Assembly: GCF_013369485.1 (NCBI RefSeq)
Contig: NZ_JABWEB010000003.1
Span: 248,001 to 312,000 of the forward strand
Direction of reading: 5' to 3'
Length of the DNA: 64,000 bases
Origin: Massilia sp. BJB1822
GTDB taxonomy: Bacteria; Pseudomonadota; Gammaproteobacteria; Burkholderiales; Burkholderiaceae_D
Shown: one piece after another, positions 35,524-49,000 of the stretch
How the letters are laid out: every line of letters starts with the position of its first letter
Numbering within the stretch: the stretch's first letter is position 1
Program-made: the position numbers and the translations under genes
Notes under the pieces: model-generated
What the model was told of the DNA's origin: nothing
Databases searched by the model: none
The model's input: only the letters and a program-made list of their open reading frames with translations

Positions 35524-36987
35524 TCAGGCGCGCAATTTCAGGCGCACCGGCACGCCGCTGGGAACCATGAAGAAGTTCATCACTTCCTTCACTGGCAGCG
35601 CCTTGGGATCGGGCTCCAGCTCGAAGTTCCGTAGCAGCATGGCGATCACCATGCGGATTTCCGTCAGCGCCAGGAAGCGCCCCGGGCAAAGGCGCGTGCC
35701 GCCGCCGAAGGGGAAGAGTTTGCGGTTCGGGTCATTACCCTCGTCCGGCTTCTCGTCGAAAATCCAGCGCTCCGGCAGGAACTGGCTCGATTGCGGGAAG
35801 TGGTTTTCATCGAAGCTGGCACCGACGGCGGAGGCGAAGACCACCGTATTTTTGGGGAAGAAGGTGTCGGCCACCACGCAGTCCTCATTGCTGACCAGAC
35901 CAAACACGGGCGCCACGGACTTCAGGCGCTGGCTTTCGTTATGCGAGGCATCCAGGTAGGGCAGCTCCGACAGCATTTCCCAGTCCTGGATAAAGCGATT
36001 TTCGCCCAGCACGGCGTCCGCTTCAGCGGCCAATTTGGCGGCGGCGGCGGGATTCTGCACCAGATTATTGATCAGCCATGCGATGGAATTGGCGGTAGTA
36101 TCCTCGCCGCCCAATACGGCCGTGATGGCGTTGCCGATCAATTCCTGGTCGGTGAAATCATTGCCGTCCTCCTCGCTGGCGACGATCATCGCTTCCAGCA
36201 TATTGCCCGGTTTCAGGCGCAGATGCGGGTTGTTTTTGATGCGTTCGCGCGTTTTCTGGATAAAGTCTGTCACCGCGAACTCGATGCGGCCGGCCGACGC
36301 GTCGGCATCGCGGTCGCGCGGCAGACGCACGTGGCGCCAATGCGGGAAGATGGCGTTCATGCGCTGGCCCAGACGCATGAACAGGCCGTCGATATCGCGC
36401 TGCAGCTGGTTGCCGTCGGTGTCCATGGCATTCAGGTCGAAGCCCATGGCCAGGGCCACGATCACGTCCAGCGACATTGCCTTCAGGTCGCGGTGCACAT
36501 TGACCGGCTTGCCCGCTTCCAGCGCCGTTCTCCAGCGCAGCATCAGGCGCTCGGTCATGCTCACCATGGTGGGGAAGAAATTGCGCACCACCTCGGCGTT
36601 CATGCCGCGCATGACCAGTTTGCGCTGGCGGCGCCAGGCTTCGCCTTCCGCGCCGAACACGCCGTCGATCTTCAATTCCTTCATGATGGTGACGCCGGCC
36701 TGGTGGCGGCGGAAGCCTGCCGGCCTTTCGCGCAACAGGCTGGATACCACCGCGTAGTCGGATACCACGACCACATTGTGGTTCAGGATCTTGAACCGGA
36801 AGATCGGGCCGAACTGGCGTATCCAGTTTTCCACCGTGACGTGGATGCGCTTGCGGTCCAGTTGCAGCAGGTTCCCAAAGAAGGGGCTGGGCTTGGGGCC
36901 GGGCAGATCGGCAATGGTGCGCGAGTATTTGAGCTGGGCCGGTTGCTCGGTCCCAGGGTTAATGGCCAGTGTGGAAGTATCCGACAT
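35524..36987 (-). CDS. Cytochrome P450 tailoring enzyme
   Basis: A 487-residue soluble P450. The haem motif FPFGGGTRLCPGRF has Cys434 as iron ligand. The I-helix GGEDTT, the ExxR motif (ESQR) and PERW are all present. No membrane anchor is visible. AAGGAG at 36994-36999 fits the second ATG (36985-36987) with a six-base spacing; the first ATG (36991-36993) touches the ribosome site and is unlikely to be used. It starts 20 bases after the NRPS stop and is expected to oxidise the polyketide-peptide product or a bound intermediate. The oxidation site is unknown. Confidence 0.92.
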   Translation of the reverse strand: MSDTSTLAINPGTEQPAQLKYSRTIADLPGPKPSPFFGNLLQLDRKRIHVTVENWIRQFGPIFRFKILNHNVVVVSDYAVVSSLLRERPAGFRRHQAGVTIMKELKIDGVFGAEGEAWRRQRKLVMRGMNAEVVRNFFPTMVSMTERLMLRWRTALEAGKPVNVHRDLKAMSLDVIVALAMGFDLNAMDTDGNQLQRDIDGLFMRLGQRMNAIFPHWRHVRLPRDRDADASAGRIEFAVTDFIQKTRERIKNNPHLRLKPGNMLEAMIVASEEDGNDFTDQELIGNAITAVLGGEDTTANSIAWLINNLVQNPAAAAKLAAEADAVLGENRFIQDWEMLSELPYLDASHNESQRLKSVAPVFGLVSNEDCVVADTFFPKNTVVFASAVGASFDENHFPQSSQFLPERWIFDEKPDEGNDPNRKLFPFGGGTRLCPGRFLALTEIRMVIAMLLRNFELEPDPKALPVKEVMNFFMVPSGVPVRLKLRA

Positions 36988-36993
36988 ATGCAT

Positions 36994-37000
36994 CTCCTTA
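36994..37000 (-). promoter_or_regulatory. Ribosome site deciding the P450 start
   Basis: TAAGGAG lies six bases before the ATG at 36987 but directly abuts the ATG at 36993, so the downstream Met is the better start. Confidence 0.6.
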
Positions 37001-37007
37001 TGTATTT

Positions 37008-40000
37008 TTATGCGACCCGGCTTTCGTTCATGCTGGCGGCAGGCGCAGCGCTGTTCAGGGCGGCGCTGATGGCCTTGCCCAGTTTTTCAATATGCGGCGG
37101 CTTGACGATGCTGGCATGGCTGCCGCCGATGGCGATGTTTTGCAAGCGGCCGCTTAGCAGCTTGCGCCAGCCCAGCGAGGCGTCCATCTCGGGTGGGCGT
37201 TCGGCGCTGAACAGATGCACCATGCCTGCGGGTGCCGGCGCTTCGTAGGCCAGCGCCGCCTTGCTGCCCGCCTGATAGATGGCGACGGTGCGCCGGATAA
37301 AGTCGTCGTCCAAGCGGCTATCGAGCACTTGTTCGCGCTTGCACAGAGCGATCATGGCGTCCAGCTCATTGCGGCGACCCAGTTCCATCAGCTCGGCAAG
37401 GGCCGGGTGTCCGTCGATGTCCAGGCCAGGATGCAGATCGCGCACCCACTGCAGCAGAGCGCAGGCCTGGTCGAAATCGCCATTCGCGCCCTGCGCCATC
37501 GTGCTGCGCAGATTGGGGCTGCTGCCGCTGTCGATCATGCCAACGAAGCGCACGCCTTCGCCGGCCGCGGTCAGGCGCTGGGCGATTTCATATGCCACCA
37601 TGCCGCCCAGCGACCATCCCGCCAGCGAATATGGTCCGGATGGCTGGACCTGGCGGATCGCCTCCAGATAGGCGCTGGCCATGGCCTGGATGCTGACATG
37701 CGGCGTTTCGCCTGGCGCCCAGCCGCTGGCGGCCAGGCCATAGACCGGCAGCGAGGCATCCAGGTGGCCCGCCAGATCGTAGGCATACTGCACCTCGCCG
37801 CCGACCGGATGGATCAGGAAGAGCGGCATCTGGCTGCCGCCCGGACGGATCGGGACCAGATTGGGGTGGCGGCCAGCGCGCTTATGGGTGTCGAGGAAGG
37901 CAGCCAGCGCCTGCAGGCTTGGGTGGACGAACAGGTCGCGCACGGCGATTTCCGCATCGAGCTTGCGGCGGATGGCCGAGATCAGGTGCACCGCCAGCAG
38001 CGAATGGCCGCCGAGGGCGAAGAAGTCGTCCGTCGCGCCCACCTTCTCAAGCTTGAGAACTTCCTGCCAGATAGCGGCCAGCTGCTTTTCCGTGGCGCTG
38101 CGCGGTTCGACATAGGCGGCCGAGGCGCGCGTCATGTCCGGAGCCGGCAAAGCTTTGCGGTCGATCTTGCCGTTCGGGTTGAGCGGCATGCGGTCCAGGG
38201 TCACGAAATGGCTGGGGACCATGTACTCGGGCAGCGTGCGCAGCAAGCCGGCACGCAGCAATTCAGCATCTGGCACCGTCTTGCCCTCGCCCGCCGCCAG
38301 ATAGGCGACCAGGCGCTTATCGCCTGCATTATCCTCGCGCGCCAGCACCACGGCTTCACCGGCCAGCGCCTGCAATGCGGTTTCAATCTCGCCCAGCTCG
38401 ATGCGGAAGCCGCGGATCTTGACCTGGTGGTCGATCCGTCCCAGGTATTCGAGCATGCCGTCGGCCCGGTAGCGCACCAGATCGCCAGTGCGGTACATGC
38501 GGGAACCGCGGGTCTTGCCGAAGGGATTGGGGATAAATTTATCCGCCGTCAGGCCTGGCTGGTGCAGATAGCCGCGCGCCAAACCATCCCCCGCGATGCA
38601 CAACTCGCCGGCAGCGCCCAGCGGCACGGGGTTGAGGCGGGCATCCACGATATAGGTCTGGGTATTGGCAACCGGCTTGCCGATGCTGATGGCCGCGTCA
38701 CCGCCCCGCTCCACCAGGGCGCAGGTGGAATAGGTCGTGTCCTCCGAGGGACCGTACAGATTGAACACGCGCTGCACCGGTTCCTGCTGGTAAAGCGCCT
38801 GCGCCAGGGCATTCGGCAAGGCTTCGCCAGCCAGATTCACCACCTTGACCGAGGCAGGCAAGGTAGTGCTGCGGGCGACTTCCGCCATGGCCGACGGCAC
38901 ACTGTTGACCAGGGTGACGGGAAATTCCGCCGCTCTTTCGGCGAAGTCCAGGATATTCTGCACCACCCAGACCGAGCCGCCCATGCTGAGCGGGACAAAG
39001 ATTTCGAAGATCGACAAGTCGAAGCAGATCGAGGTCGATGCCAGCATCTTGTCCAGCCAGGCGGCATCGAATTGCGCAATGGCCCAGTGGATGAAGACCG
39101 CCGCATTCCTGTGCTGGATTGCCACGCCTTTCGGCCGCCCCGTCGAACCCGAGGTGTAGATCACATAGGCCAGATGCTGGCCCAGGGTGCGGTTGACGGG
39201 GTTTGCATCGCTATGGCCGGCCAGTTGCTGCTGTTGCGAGTCGATGCAGAACATCGTCACCCCGGCCAACAGCGGCAGGTTGGCGAGCAGATGCTCCTGC
39301 GTCAGCAGCACCTTGGGCTGGGCGTCGCCCAGCATGGTGGCGACCCGCTCGGCCGGATAGGCCGGGTCCAGCGGCACATATGCGCCGCCGGCCTTCAGCA
39401 CCGCCAGCAGGCAGACCACCATATCGGCCGAACGATTGACGCAAACGCCGACCAGTTCGTCCGGTCCCACGCCCTGACTGCGCAGATAATGGGCCAGGCG
39501 GTTGGCTTGCCCATTCAGTTCGGCGTAGCTGACGGCACGCCCCTCGTGCATCAGGGCCACGCGCTGCGGCGCGCGTGCCACCTGGGCCTCCACCAGCTGA
39601 TGCATGGTTTGGGCGCTGGCGGTGGACAGCGCGGGCAGATCGGTTTCGTTCCATTGCCGGAGCATGCGGTGCAGCTCGTCCTCGCGCATCAGCGGCAGAT
39701 CGCCCAGCGGGCGGTCCGGATCGGTGACGATGGCCTGCAGCAGCCGGATGAAATGGCGGCCCATGCGCTCAATGGTGGCGGCGTCGAACAGCTCGGCGGC
39801 GTATTCCAGGCTGCCATGCAGGCCATTTTTCCCTTCCGCCAGGCTAAGAGTGAGGTCGAATTTGGCGGTCACGCTTTCCGGCGGCACGGGTTCGATGCGG
39901 AAACCCGGCAATTCCAAGGCGCCGGAGGGCGTGTTCTGCAGGACCAGCAGAACCTGGAACAGCGGCGAATAGCTTGGATTGCGCTCAGGCTGCAGGCGCT

Positions 40001-43000
40001 CGACCAACTGCTCGAACGGGATGTCCTGGTTGGCATAGGCATCCAGGGTGTTTTGCTTGACCTGCTCCAGCAGGGCCGAGAAGCTTTGCCCCAGATGGAC
40101 TTGCGAGCGCAGCACCAGGGTGTTGACGAAGCAGCCGATCAGGCCTTCGATATCGTCGCGGTTGCGGTTGGCGATCGGCGTGCCGATGCAGATATCGTTC
40201 TGACCGGAGTAGCGCGCCAGCAGCACATTGAAGGCGGAGCACAAGACCATGAACAGGGTGCTTTGCTTTTGCAGGCTGAAGGCACGCAGCCGCGCACTCA
40301 GTTCCGGCGGGAAGACAAGCTGCAGTTCGGCGCCGCGATGGCTGGGCATCGGCGGACGCGGACGGTCTGTCGGCAGTTGCAGCATGCCGGGAACGCCATC
40401 CAGCCGGCGCGTCCAGTAGGCCAGCTGCCCTTCCAGCACTTCGCCGCTCAGCCACTCGCGCTGGCGGCGGGTGAATTCGGCATACTGGATCGGCAGCTCG
40501 GGCAGCGGCGAAGGCTGGCCCTGCGCAAAAGCGGCGTACAACATGCCCATCTCACGCGTCAGCACACCCAATGACCAGCCGTCCGACGCGATATGGTGCA
40601 TGGTCAGCAGCAGCAGATGCTCCTGCGGCGCAAGGCGCAGCAGACTGCTGCGCATCACGGGACCGGTCTCCAGATTGAAAGGCGTCTGGGCTTCGTCCTG
40701 CGTCAGCCAATGCGCCCTCGCCTGCCGCTCGGAGGCCGGCAGCATGCTCAGGTCCGTCAACGGCAGCGGCAAATGCAGCTGCGGGGCGATCACCTGCACC
40801 GGGGCGCCATCCTGCAGGCGGAAGCTGGTGCGCAGCGCCTCGTGGCGGCGCACGATCTCATTCAGCGCGCGTTCCAGCGCCGCCGCATCGAGCATGCCGC
40901 TGATGCGCATGACCGAGGGCAGATTGTAGGATGCGCTGCCCGATTCGAACTCGTTCAGGAACCATAGACGCTGCTGGGCAAAGGACAGGGGCGGCGCAGG
41001 TTGAACCTGGGCGGGCGCTGCTTCGACGGCACTGGTTTCTTCTTCCTCATCCACAGGCAGCTTCGCGCACAGCAGCGCAACGGTCGGCGCATCGAACAGC
41101 TCGCGCAAAGGCAGTTCGACCAGGAAGGTCTTTTTGATGCGCGACATCAGCTGGGTTGCCAACAACGAATGGCCGCCCAGCGCGAAGAAGTCATCCTCGA
41201 CGCTGATCTTCTCCAGCGACAGGATGTCGGCCCAGATGGCGGCCATGGTTTCTTCACGGCGGTTGCGCGGCGCCACGTACACAGCTTCTTCCCGGCTCAT
41301 GTCCGGCGCCGGCAAAGCCTTGCGGTCAACCTTGCCGTTCGAAGTAAGCGGCATTGCGTCCAGCGGCACGAAGTAGTCCGGCACCATATAGTCGGGCAGG
41401 CTTTGCAGCAGTATGGCGCGCAGCGCGGCGTCATCCGGCAAGGCCTGGCCTCCGTGCGCCACCAGATACGCAACCAGGCGCGGGATGCAGCGTTCGTCCG
41501 GCCGCGCCAGCACCACGGTGTCGCGCACAGCTTCCTGCGCCGCAATGGCCGATTCGATCTCGCCCAGTTCGATGCGCAGGCCGCGAATCTTGACCTGATG
41601 GTCGCTGCGGCCCAGATATTCGATATTCCCGTCCGGCAGATAGCGGGCCAGATCGCCCGACAGATACATGCGCGCGCCCGGCTCCGCACTGAAGGGATTC
41701 GGGATGAAGGTCTGCGCCGTCAGGTTCGGCCGGTTCACATAGCCGCGCGCCAGGCCGATACCGGCGATATACAGATTGCCGACCACGCCGACCGGCACCG
41801 GGTTGAATTCCGCATCCAGGATATGGATCTGGATATTGGCGATCGGCTTGCCGATCGGGACGCAGGAGAGCAGGCTTTGCGCGTGGCACTGCCAGTAGGT
41901 GACGTCCACCGACGCCTCGGTCGGCCCGTAGAGATTGTGCAGCTCCACATGCTGCCACTTCGAGAAGAAGCGCTGCTGCAGATCCATCGGCAAAGCCTGG
42001 CCGCTGCACATGACCTGGCGCAGCGTGCTGCCGCAATCGCCTTCGGCTTCATTGAGGAAGACCTCCAGCATGGGCGGGACGAAGTGCATGGTGGTGATCC
42101 GCTCCGCATCGATCAGCCAGGCCAGGTACATCACGTCCTGGTGGCCACCCGGCTTGGCAACCACCAGGGTGGCGCCTTCGATCAGGGGCCAGAAAAATTC
42201 CCAGACCGAGACGTCGAAACTGAACGGCGTTTTCTGCATGATGCGGTCGGCCGGCGTCAGCAGATACTCCGCCTGCATCCACTTCAGGCGGTTGACAATG
42301 CCGCGCTGGTCGATGCCCACGCCTTTCGGCTTGCCGGTGGAACCCGAGGTGTAGATGACATACGCCAGATTGTTCGGCTGGGTGAAATTCTCCGGATTCG
42401 AGCTGTCGTAAGCGTCGAGCTGCGCGGCTTCGCTATCGAGGCAGAAGACCGGAATGCCAGGAACCGCCGGCACATTCTCCAGCAAATGTGCCTGGGTGAG
42501 GATGGCTTTGACGGCGGCATCTTCGGCGATGGTGGCCAGGCGGTCCTGTGGATAGCTCGGCTCCAGCGGCACATAGGCGCCACCGGCCTTGTGAATGCCG
42601 TACAGGCCGACGATCATCTCCAGCGAGCGCTCCGTGCACAAGCCGACCAGGGAATCCGGTCCCACGCCAAGCTGGCGCAGGTGGCGGGCCAACTGGTTGG
42701 CGCGGGCATTCAGTTCGGCGTAAGTCAGGCTGCGGCCTTCGTACACCACGGCCTGGTGATGCGGCGTGCGCGCCACCTGGGCCTCGAACAGCTGGTGCAG
42801 GGTTTGGGTATCGACCTGAATATCCGGATAGACGGTGGCGGTATCGTTAAAGCCCTGCAGCAGCATATGGCGCTCCGCATCCGCCAGTATCGGCAGGAGG
42901 CCGACCGGGCAAGCGGGATTGGCGACAATAGCTTCCAGCAGATGCGTCAGATGCTGTCCCATACGTTCGATGGTGGCGGCGTCGAACAGATCGGTCGCGT

Positions 43001-46000
43001 ATTCGAAATAACCGCCCAGGCCATTCTTCTCTTCGGTCAGGGCCAGGGTCAGGTCGAATTTTGCGGTCAAGCCCTGGTTCGGCAGGCGTTCCAGCTCCAG
43101 GCCGGGCAGTTCCAGCTTGCCCATCGGCGCATTCTGCAGGACCAGCATGACCTGGAACAGCGGCGCATAACTGGCGTGGCGTTCCGGCTGTACGGCTTCC
43201 ACCAATTGCTCGAACGGCACGTCCTGATGCGAGTAAGCGTCCAGGGTATTGTCGCGTACCTGCTTGAGCAGGCTGTTGAAGTCCTGTTTCAGGTCGACCT
43301 GGGTCCGCAGCACGAGCGTGTTGACGAAGAAGCCGATCAAGCCTTCGATTTCGGCGTTATTGCGGTTGGCGATAGGCGTGCCGATGCAGATATCGCTCTG
43401 GTTGGCGTAGCGGGCCAGCAGCACATTGAAGGCGGCGGCCAGCGTCATGAACAGCGTGCTTTGCGTCTGGCGGCTCAGTGCCTGCAGGCGTGACAGCAGC
43501 TTGGCCGGAATGGCGTAAGACTGGGCCGCGCCGGTATGGCTTTGAGCGGCTGGACGCGGCCTGTCTGTCGGCAGTGTCAGCAAGGTGGGGCTGCCGGTCA
43601 ACTGGCGCTTCCAGTAGTTCAGCTGGCGGTCCAGCACTTCGCCGCTGAGCCACTGGCGTTGCCATTGCGAGAAATCGACATATCGCGTCGGCAGCGGCGG
43701 CAGCGAAGCGGGTGCGCCATAGGCGTGGGCGGCGTACAGCATGCCCATCTCGCGCACCAGAATACCCATCGACCAGCCGTCCGACACGATATGGTGCATC
43801 GTCATCAGCAGCAGATAGTCCTGATCGGCTTTTTGCACCAGGCGGGCGCGGATCAGTGGACCGGTTTGCAGATTGAAGGGCTGGCTGATCTCGTCCATCA
43901 GCAGGCTTTGGGCGCGGGCTTCGCGTTCCTTGGCCGGCAAAGAGCGCAGATCGGCTGCTTCGATCACGATATTCAGCTGCGGCAGGATGCGCTGCACAGG
44001 CGTACCGTCGATGCTGTCGAAGCAGACGCGCAACGCATCGTGGCGCTGGACGATATCGTTCAGTGCCGCCTGCAGCGCGGCGCGATCGAGCTTGCCGCTC
44101 ATGCGCACCGCCACCGGAATGTTATACAGTGCGCTGCTGCCGCCCACCTGATCCACCAGCCATAGGCGCTGCTGGGCAAACGAGACGGGATAGCTTTCGC
44201 CGGCTGGCGTAGGCGCGGCATCGTTGCCCGTATCGGCACCGATGGTGGCTTCAACGGCTTCAGGGATTTTCTGGGCTGGCGCCGCCTCCTTAGGCAGAAT
44301 CTGCGCCAGCAGTTCAGCCACCGTCGGCGCGGCGAAAATGCCGTGCAGCGTGGCTTCGGCCTGGAAGCCGGCGTTTACGCGCGATACCAGCTGGGTAGCC
44401 AGCAGCGAATGGCCGCCCAGATCGAAGAAGTTGTCGTGAATGCCCACCTTCTCCGCTTGCAGCACGTCGGCCCAGATGCGCGCCATTTTCTCTTCATTCG
44501 GCGTGCGCGGCGCAACATAGCCGTCCGCATTGCCGCCCATATCCGGCGCAGGCAAGGCGCTGCGGTCGATTTTTCCGTTTGGCGTGAGCGGCAGCGCTTC
44601 CAATACGACGAAGTGGCGCGGCGCCATATACTCCGGCAGCGCGCGCAGCAGGATGCTGCGCAAGTCCACCGTATCGGGAACCGCCTGGCCTGGATGCGGC
44701 ACCAGATACGCCACCAGGCGCTTGCCGCCGTTATCGTCCTCGCGCGCCAGCACGGCGGCCTCGCGCACGAAAGGCAGTTCCGCCAGCGCAGCCTCGACCT
44801 CGCCCAGCTCGATGCGGAAGCCTCGAATCTTGACCTGATGGTCGATACGTCCCAGGAATTCGATGCTGCCGTCGGCCAGACGGCGCACAAGATCGCCCGA
44901 GCGGTACATGCGCGCACCCTGCTTGTCGGCATATGGGCAAGGCAGGAATTTCTCGGCCGTCAGGTCCGGCCGGTTCAGATAACCGCGCGCCAGACCATCC
45001 CCCGCCAGATACAGCTCGCCCGCCACGCCAACCGGCACCGGTTCCAGATTTTTGTCGAGCACATAGGCTTGCGTGCCGGAGATGGCGCGGCCAATCGGGA
45101 TCGAGCCAAGACGCAGTGCCGCTTCGCCGATGTCGTGGCAGCAGCTGAAGGTCGTATTCTCGGTTGGGCCATAGCCATTGGTCAGGCGCACCTGCCCCGC
45201 GCTAGCCTGGACGAAGCGCTTCACGTGCGCCATCGACAGCGCCTCCCCGCCAGCCAGAACATGGCGCAGCTTCGCCAGGCTGGCCGCATGATAGTCAACC
45301 ATCTGGTTGAACATTGCCGCCGTCAGCCACAAGGTCGTGATGGCGGAGCGCTCCAGAACGGACGCCAACTGGTCCAGCGACTCGAAAGCGGCCGGGAATA
45401 CGTCCAGGCGCGCGCCATTCAGCAGCGCGCCCCAGATTTCAAAGGTCGCCGCATCAAACGAAAGCGGCGCAAACTGCAGAACGCGGTCGCTTTCGTTCAG
45501 CGCGCAGTAGCTGGCGTCGATCACCAGGCGCAGCACGTTGCGCTGCGTGACTGGCACGCCTTTCGGCTTGCCGGTCGATCCCGACGTATAAATCACATAC
45601 GCCAGATGTTCGGCGTTGGCCGTTTGCTCAAGATTTTGCGTGGAATAGCGCGCCAAAGACGTCTTTTGCAGGTTCAGGCTGACGATGTCGATGCCGCTGG
45701 CCGGCAGGCTGCCGAGCAGGTGATCCTGCGCCAGCAGCACGGCCGGCTGCGCATCGGTCAGCATATGCATCAGCCGCTCGGCCGGATAGGCAGGGTCCAG
45801 CGGCAGATAGGCGCCGCCCGCCTTCAGCACGCCGAGCAAAGCCACCACCATTTCCAGCGAGCGTTCGGCGCAGACGCCAACCAGTACGTCCGGCCCCACG
45901 CCAAGGGCGCGCAGCTGATGCGCGAGCTGGTTGGCGCGCTGGTTCAGCTCCCCGTAGCTCATGCTGCTGTCGCCGAAGCTCAGCGCAATGCTGTCTGGCT

Positions 46001-49000
46001 GAAGTTCCGCGCGCTGTTCGAACAGCCGCGAAATGGTGCTGGCATGGGCGGGATTATCCCGTGGCCCATCGTTCCATCCATGGATAAGCTGCTGGCGTTC
46101 GGCCTCGCCCAGCAGCGGCAAACCGCCAACCGCGCGCTCGGGATTGGCCACGATGGCTTGCAGCAGCTGGGTGAAGTGTCCGCCGATACGCGCGATGGTA
46201 GCGGCGTCAAACAGGTCTGTGGCATATTCGATGAAGCCTTGCAGCCCGCCCTCGCCTTCGCGCAGCACCAGGCTCAGATCGAACTTCGAGGACACGCCCT
46301 CGCTCTCCAGCTGGGTCATGGCCAGCCCTGGCAGAACCAGCTCCCCCATCGGCGTGTTATGCAAGACCAGCATGACCTGGAACAGCGGCGTATAGCTGGC
46401 ATGGCGTTTGGGCTGCAGCGTCTCGACCAGATACTCGAAAGGAATGTCCTGATGGGCATAGGCTTCCAGCGTATGCTTGCGTACCTGGTCCAGCAGCGCA
46501 TTGAAGCTCTGCTCCAGATCCACTTGCGTGCGCAGCACCAGGGTATTGACGAAGAAACCGATCAAGCCTTCGATGCCGGCATGGTTGCGGTTGGCGATAG
46601 GCGTGCCAATGCAAACATCGTTCTGCCCGGAGTAGCGCGCCAGCAGCACATTGAAGGCCGCGCACAGCGTCATGAACAAGGTGCTGCTTTTGCTGCGGCT
46701 CAGTTCTCGCAGCTGGGCCGCCAGTTCGACGGGAATCGAGAACGGCATGCTGGCGCCGACATGGGTCGCTGCGGCGGGACGCGGTCGGTCGGTCGGAAGG
46801 TTCAGCAGTTCTGGACAATCGGCCAGGCGGCTGCGCCAGTAACCCAGCTGGCGTTCCAGCACCGCGCCGCTCAGCCACTGGCGCTGCCATTCGGCGAAAT
46901 CGGCGTATTGGATGGGCAGCGGCGGCAATGGCGACGGCCTGCCTTGAACGTAGGCGGCGTACAGAGCGCCGACTTCGCGCACCAGCACACCCATCGACCA
47001 GCCGTCGGACACGATATGGTGGATGGTCACCAGCAGGATATGCTCTTCCGCACTGAGGCGCAGCAGGCCGCTGCGGATCAGCGGGCCAGTTGCCAGCTTG
47101 AACGGGGTCTGTGCTTCATCCTGCAGCAGCCATTGGGCGCGTGCTTCGCGTTCCGATGGCGGCAGGCTGCTCAGATCCGTCACCGCCAGCTCCAGATCAA
47201 GCTGCGGCACGATCGCCTGCACAGGTTTGCCGCCCGCCATGACGAAGGTAGTCCTCAGTGCTTCGTGGCGCTGCACCACCGTATTCAGCGTATGCCGCAG
47301 TGCCGCCTGATCCAGCTTGCCGCTCATGCGCACCGCGCCGGCAACGTTGTACAGCGGATTGTGGCTGCCCAGCTGGTCAAGGAACCACAGGCGTTGCTGG
47401 GCGAACGACAGCGCAATTTCGGTTGTGCGCGGCGAGCGTGGGATCACGCTGCGCGCGGGTGCGGGCACCTCGGCACGTTCCGGCGCAGCCTGAGGCAGCA
47501 GCGATACAAACGGCGCTGCCTTAATCGGGCCGTGCGCTGCCACCCAGGCGTGCAGGGCGGCCGCGGTCGGTGCCTCGAATACGGCATTGACGGGCAGCTC
47601 CAGGCCCAGGTCAAGGCCGATCTGGGTCACAAGCTGGGTCGCCAGCAGGGAGTGGCCGCCCAGGTCGAAGAAATTGTCGTCCGCCTGCAGCGCGGGACGG
47701 CCGAAGAAGGCGCGCCATACCGCCAGCATGGCTTGTGCGCCTTGTGCTCCGGCGCTAACCGGCGCAGCGGCTGCGCTGTCATCTGCCAGCGCCGGCATTT
47801 TGCTGGTACGCAGAGCTGCAGCAAGTTCCGGCTGCTCCGGGTAGCGCACATCGGTCCAGAAGCGATGGCGAGCAAATGGATAAGTCGGCAGGCTGATACG
47901 GCGCGGCTTGCCTGAACCCTCTGCGCTGTACAGGCTATTCCAGTCAAAGGAGAACCCCTTAACCCACAGATCGAGCAGTTTGCCGTACTTGCCCTTTGCA
48001 ATCCAGGCCTGCACGGTATGGTTCATATCTTCATCATCGGCCAACGCGGCGAGTGGGCTGCGCTTCGCCTGGCCGCGATAGATGCCGTCCGGCGCGGACT
48101 GGCCGTCCGCGAACGCCTGCAGTTTCTCGCGCAGATCGTTGATGGAATCAGCAATCAGCGCCAGACGCTCTTCCATCGCCTCGCGGCCGGCTTGCAGGGT
48201 GAAGGCCAGGTCGGCCAGCGCGGGGACTGCATCGCCGCGTTCCGGCGCAATAGCGGCCAGCAGACGGTGCGCCTGGCGCAGCAGTCCTTCCTCGTCGCGT
48301 GCCGACAGCAGCACCAGCGCAGGGCCAGAGTGTGCTTCCTCACGAGCAGGCGCAATATACTCCTCAATCACCACATGGGCGTTGCTGCCGCCAGCACCGA
48401 AAGACGAAACTCCTGCGATGCGCGGATACTCGCGCTGCTGCCCGTCAATCTCCAGTACTGGGCGCGCCCACGGCGCTTTCGCCTGCTGCAGCACAAAGGG
48501 CGAAGCAGCGAAGTTGATCTGCGGATTGAGTTCGGTGGCGTGCAGACTGGGAACCAGGGTGGCGTGCTTCATTTGCATCAGCACCTTGCTGATGCCGACG
48601 ATGCCGCTGGCGCTCTCGCAATGGCCGACATTGGATTTGGCGGTGCCTATGGCGCAGAACTGCCTGTCGCCCGTCCAGTTACGGAAAGCCTTGCTCAAAC
48701 CGGCGATTTCGATAGGATCGCCCAGATTGCTGCCTGTGCCTTGCGCCTCCAGATAGCTGACGCTGCGCGCATCGATGCCTGCCCGCTCCAGTGCATCCTG
48801 CACCAGCCGCGCTTGCGCATTCGGACCTGGAACCAGGAAGCCATTGGTTTTGCCGCCCGAATTCACGGCGCTGCCCTTGATGACGCCATAGATATGGTCG
48901 CCATCCGCAATCGCCTTTTGCAAAGGCTTGAGCACCAGCGCGCCTACCGCCTCGCCATCCACAAATCCATCGCCGTCGGCGGCGAAGGCCTTGCACTTGT

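Noticed and set aside
37215..40574. Plus-strand open frame of 1119 codons inside the NRPS gene
   Set aside because: It is antisense to a certain coding region, has His/Gln/Arg-rich unstructured translation, and is typical of open frames caused by high GC third positions. The same holds for 44343-47915, 41001-43493 and 59525-61966.
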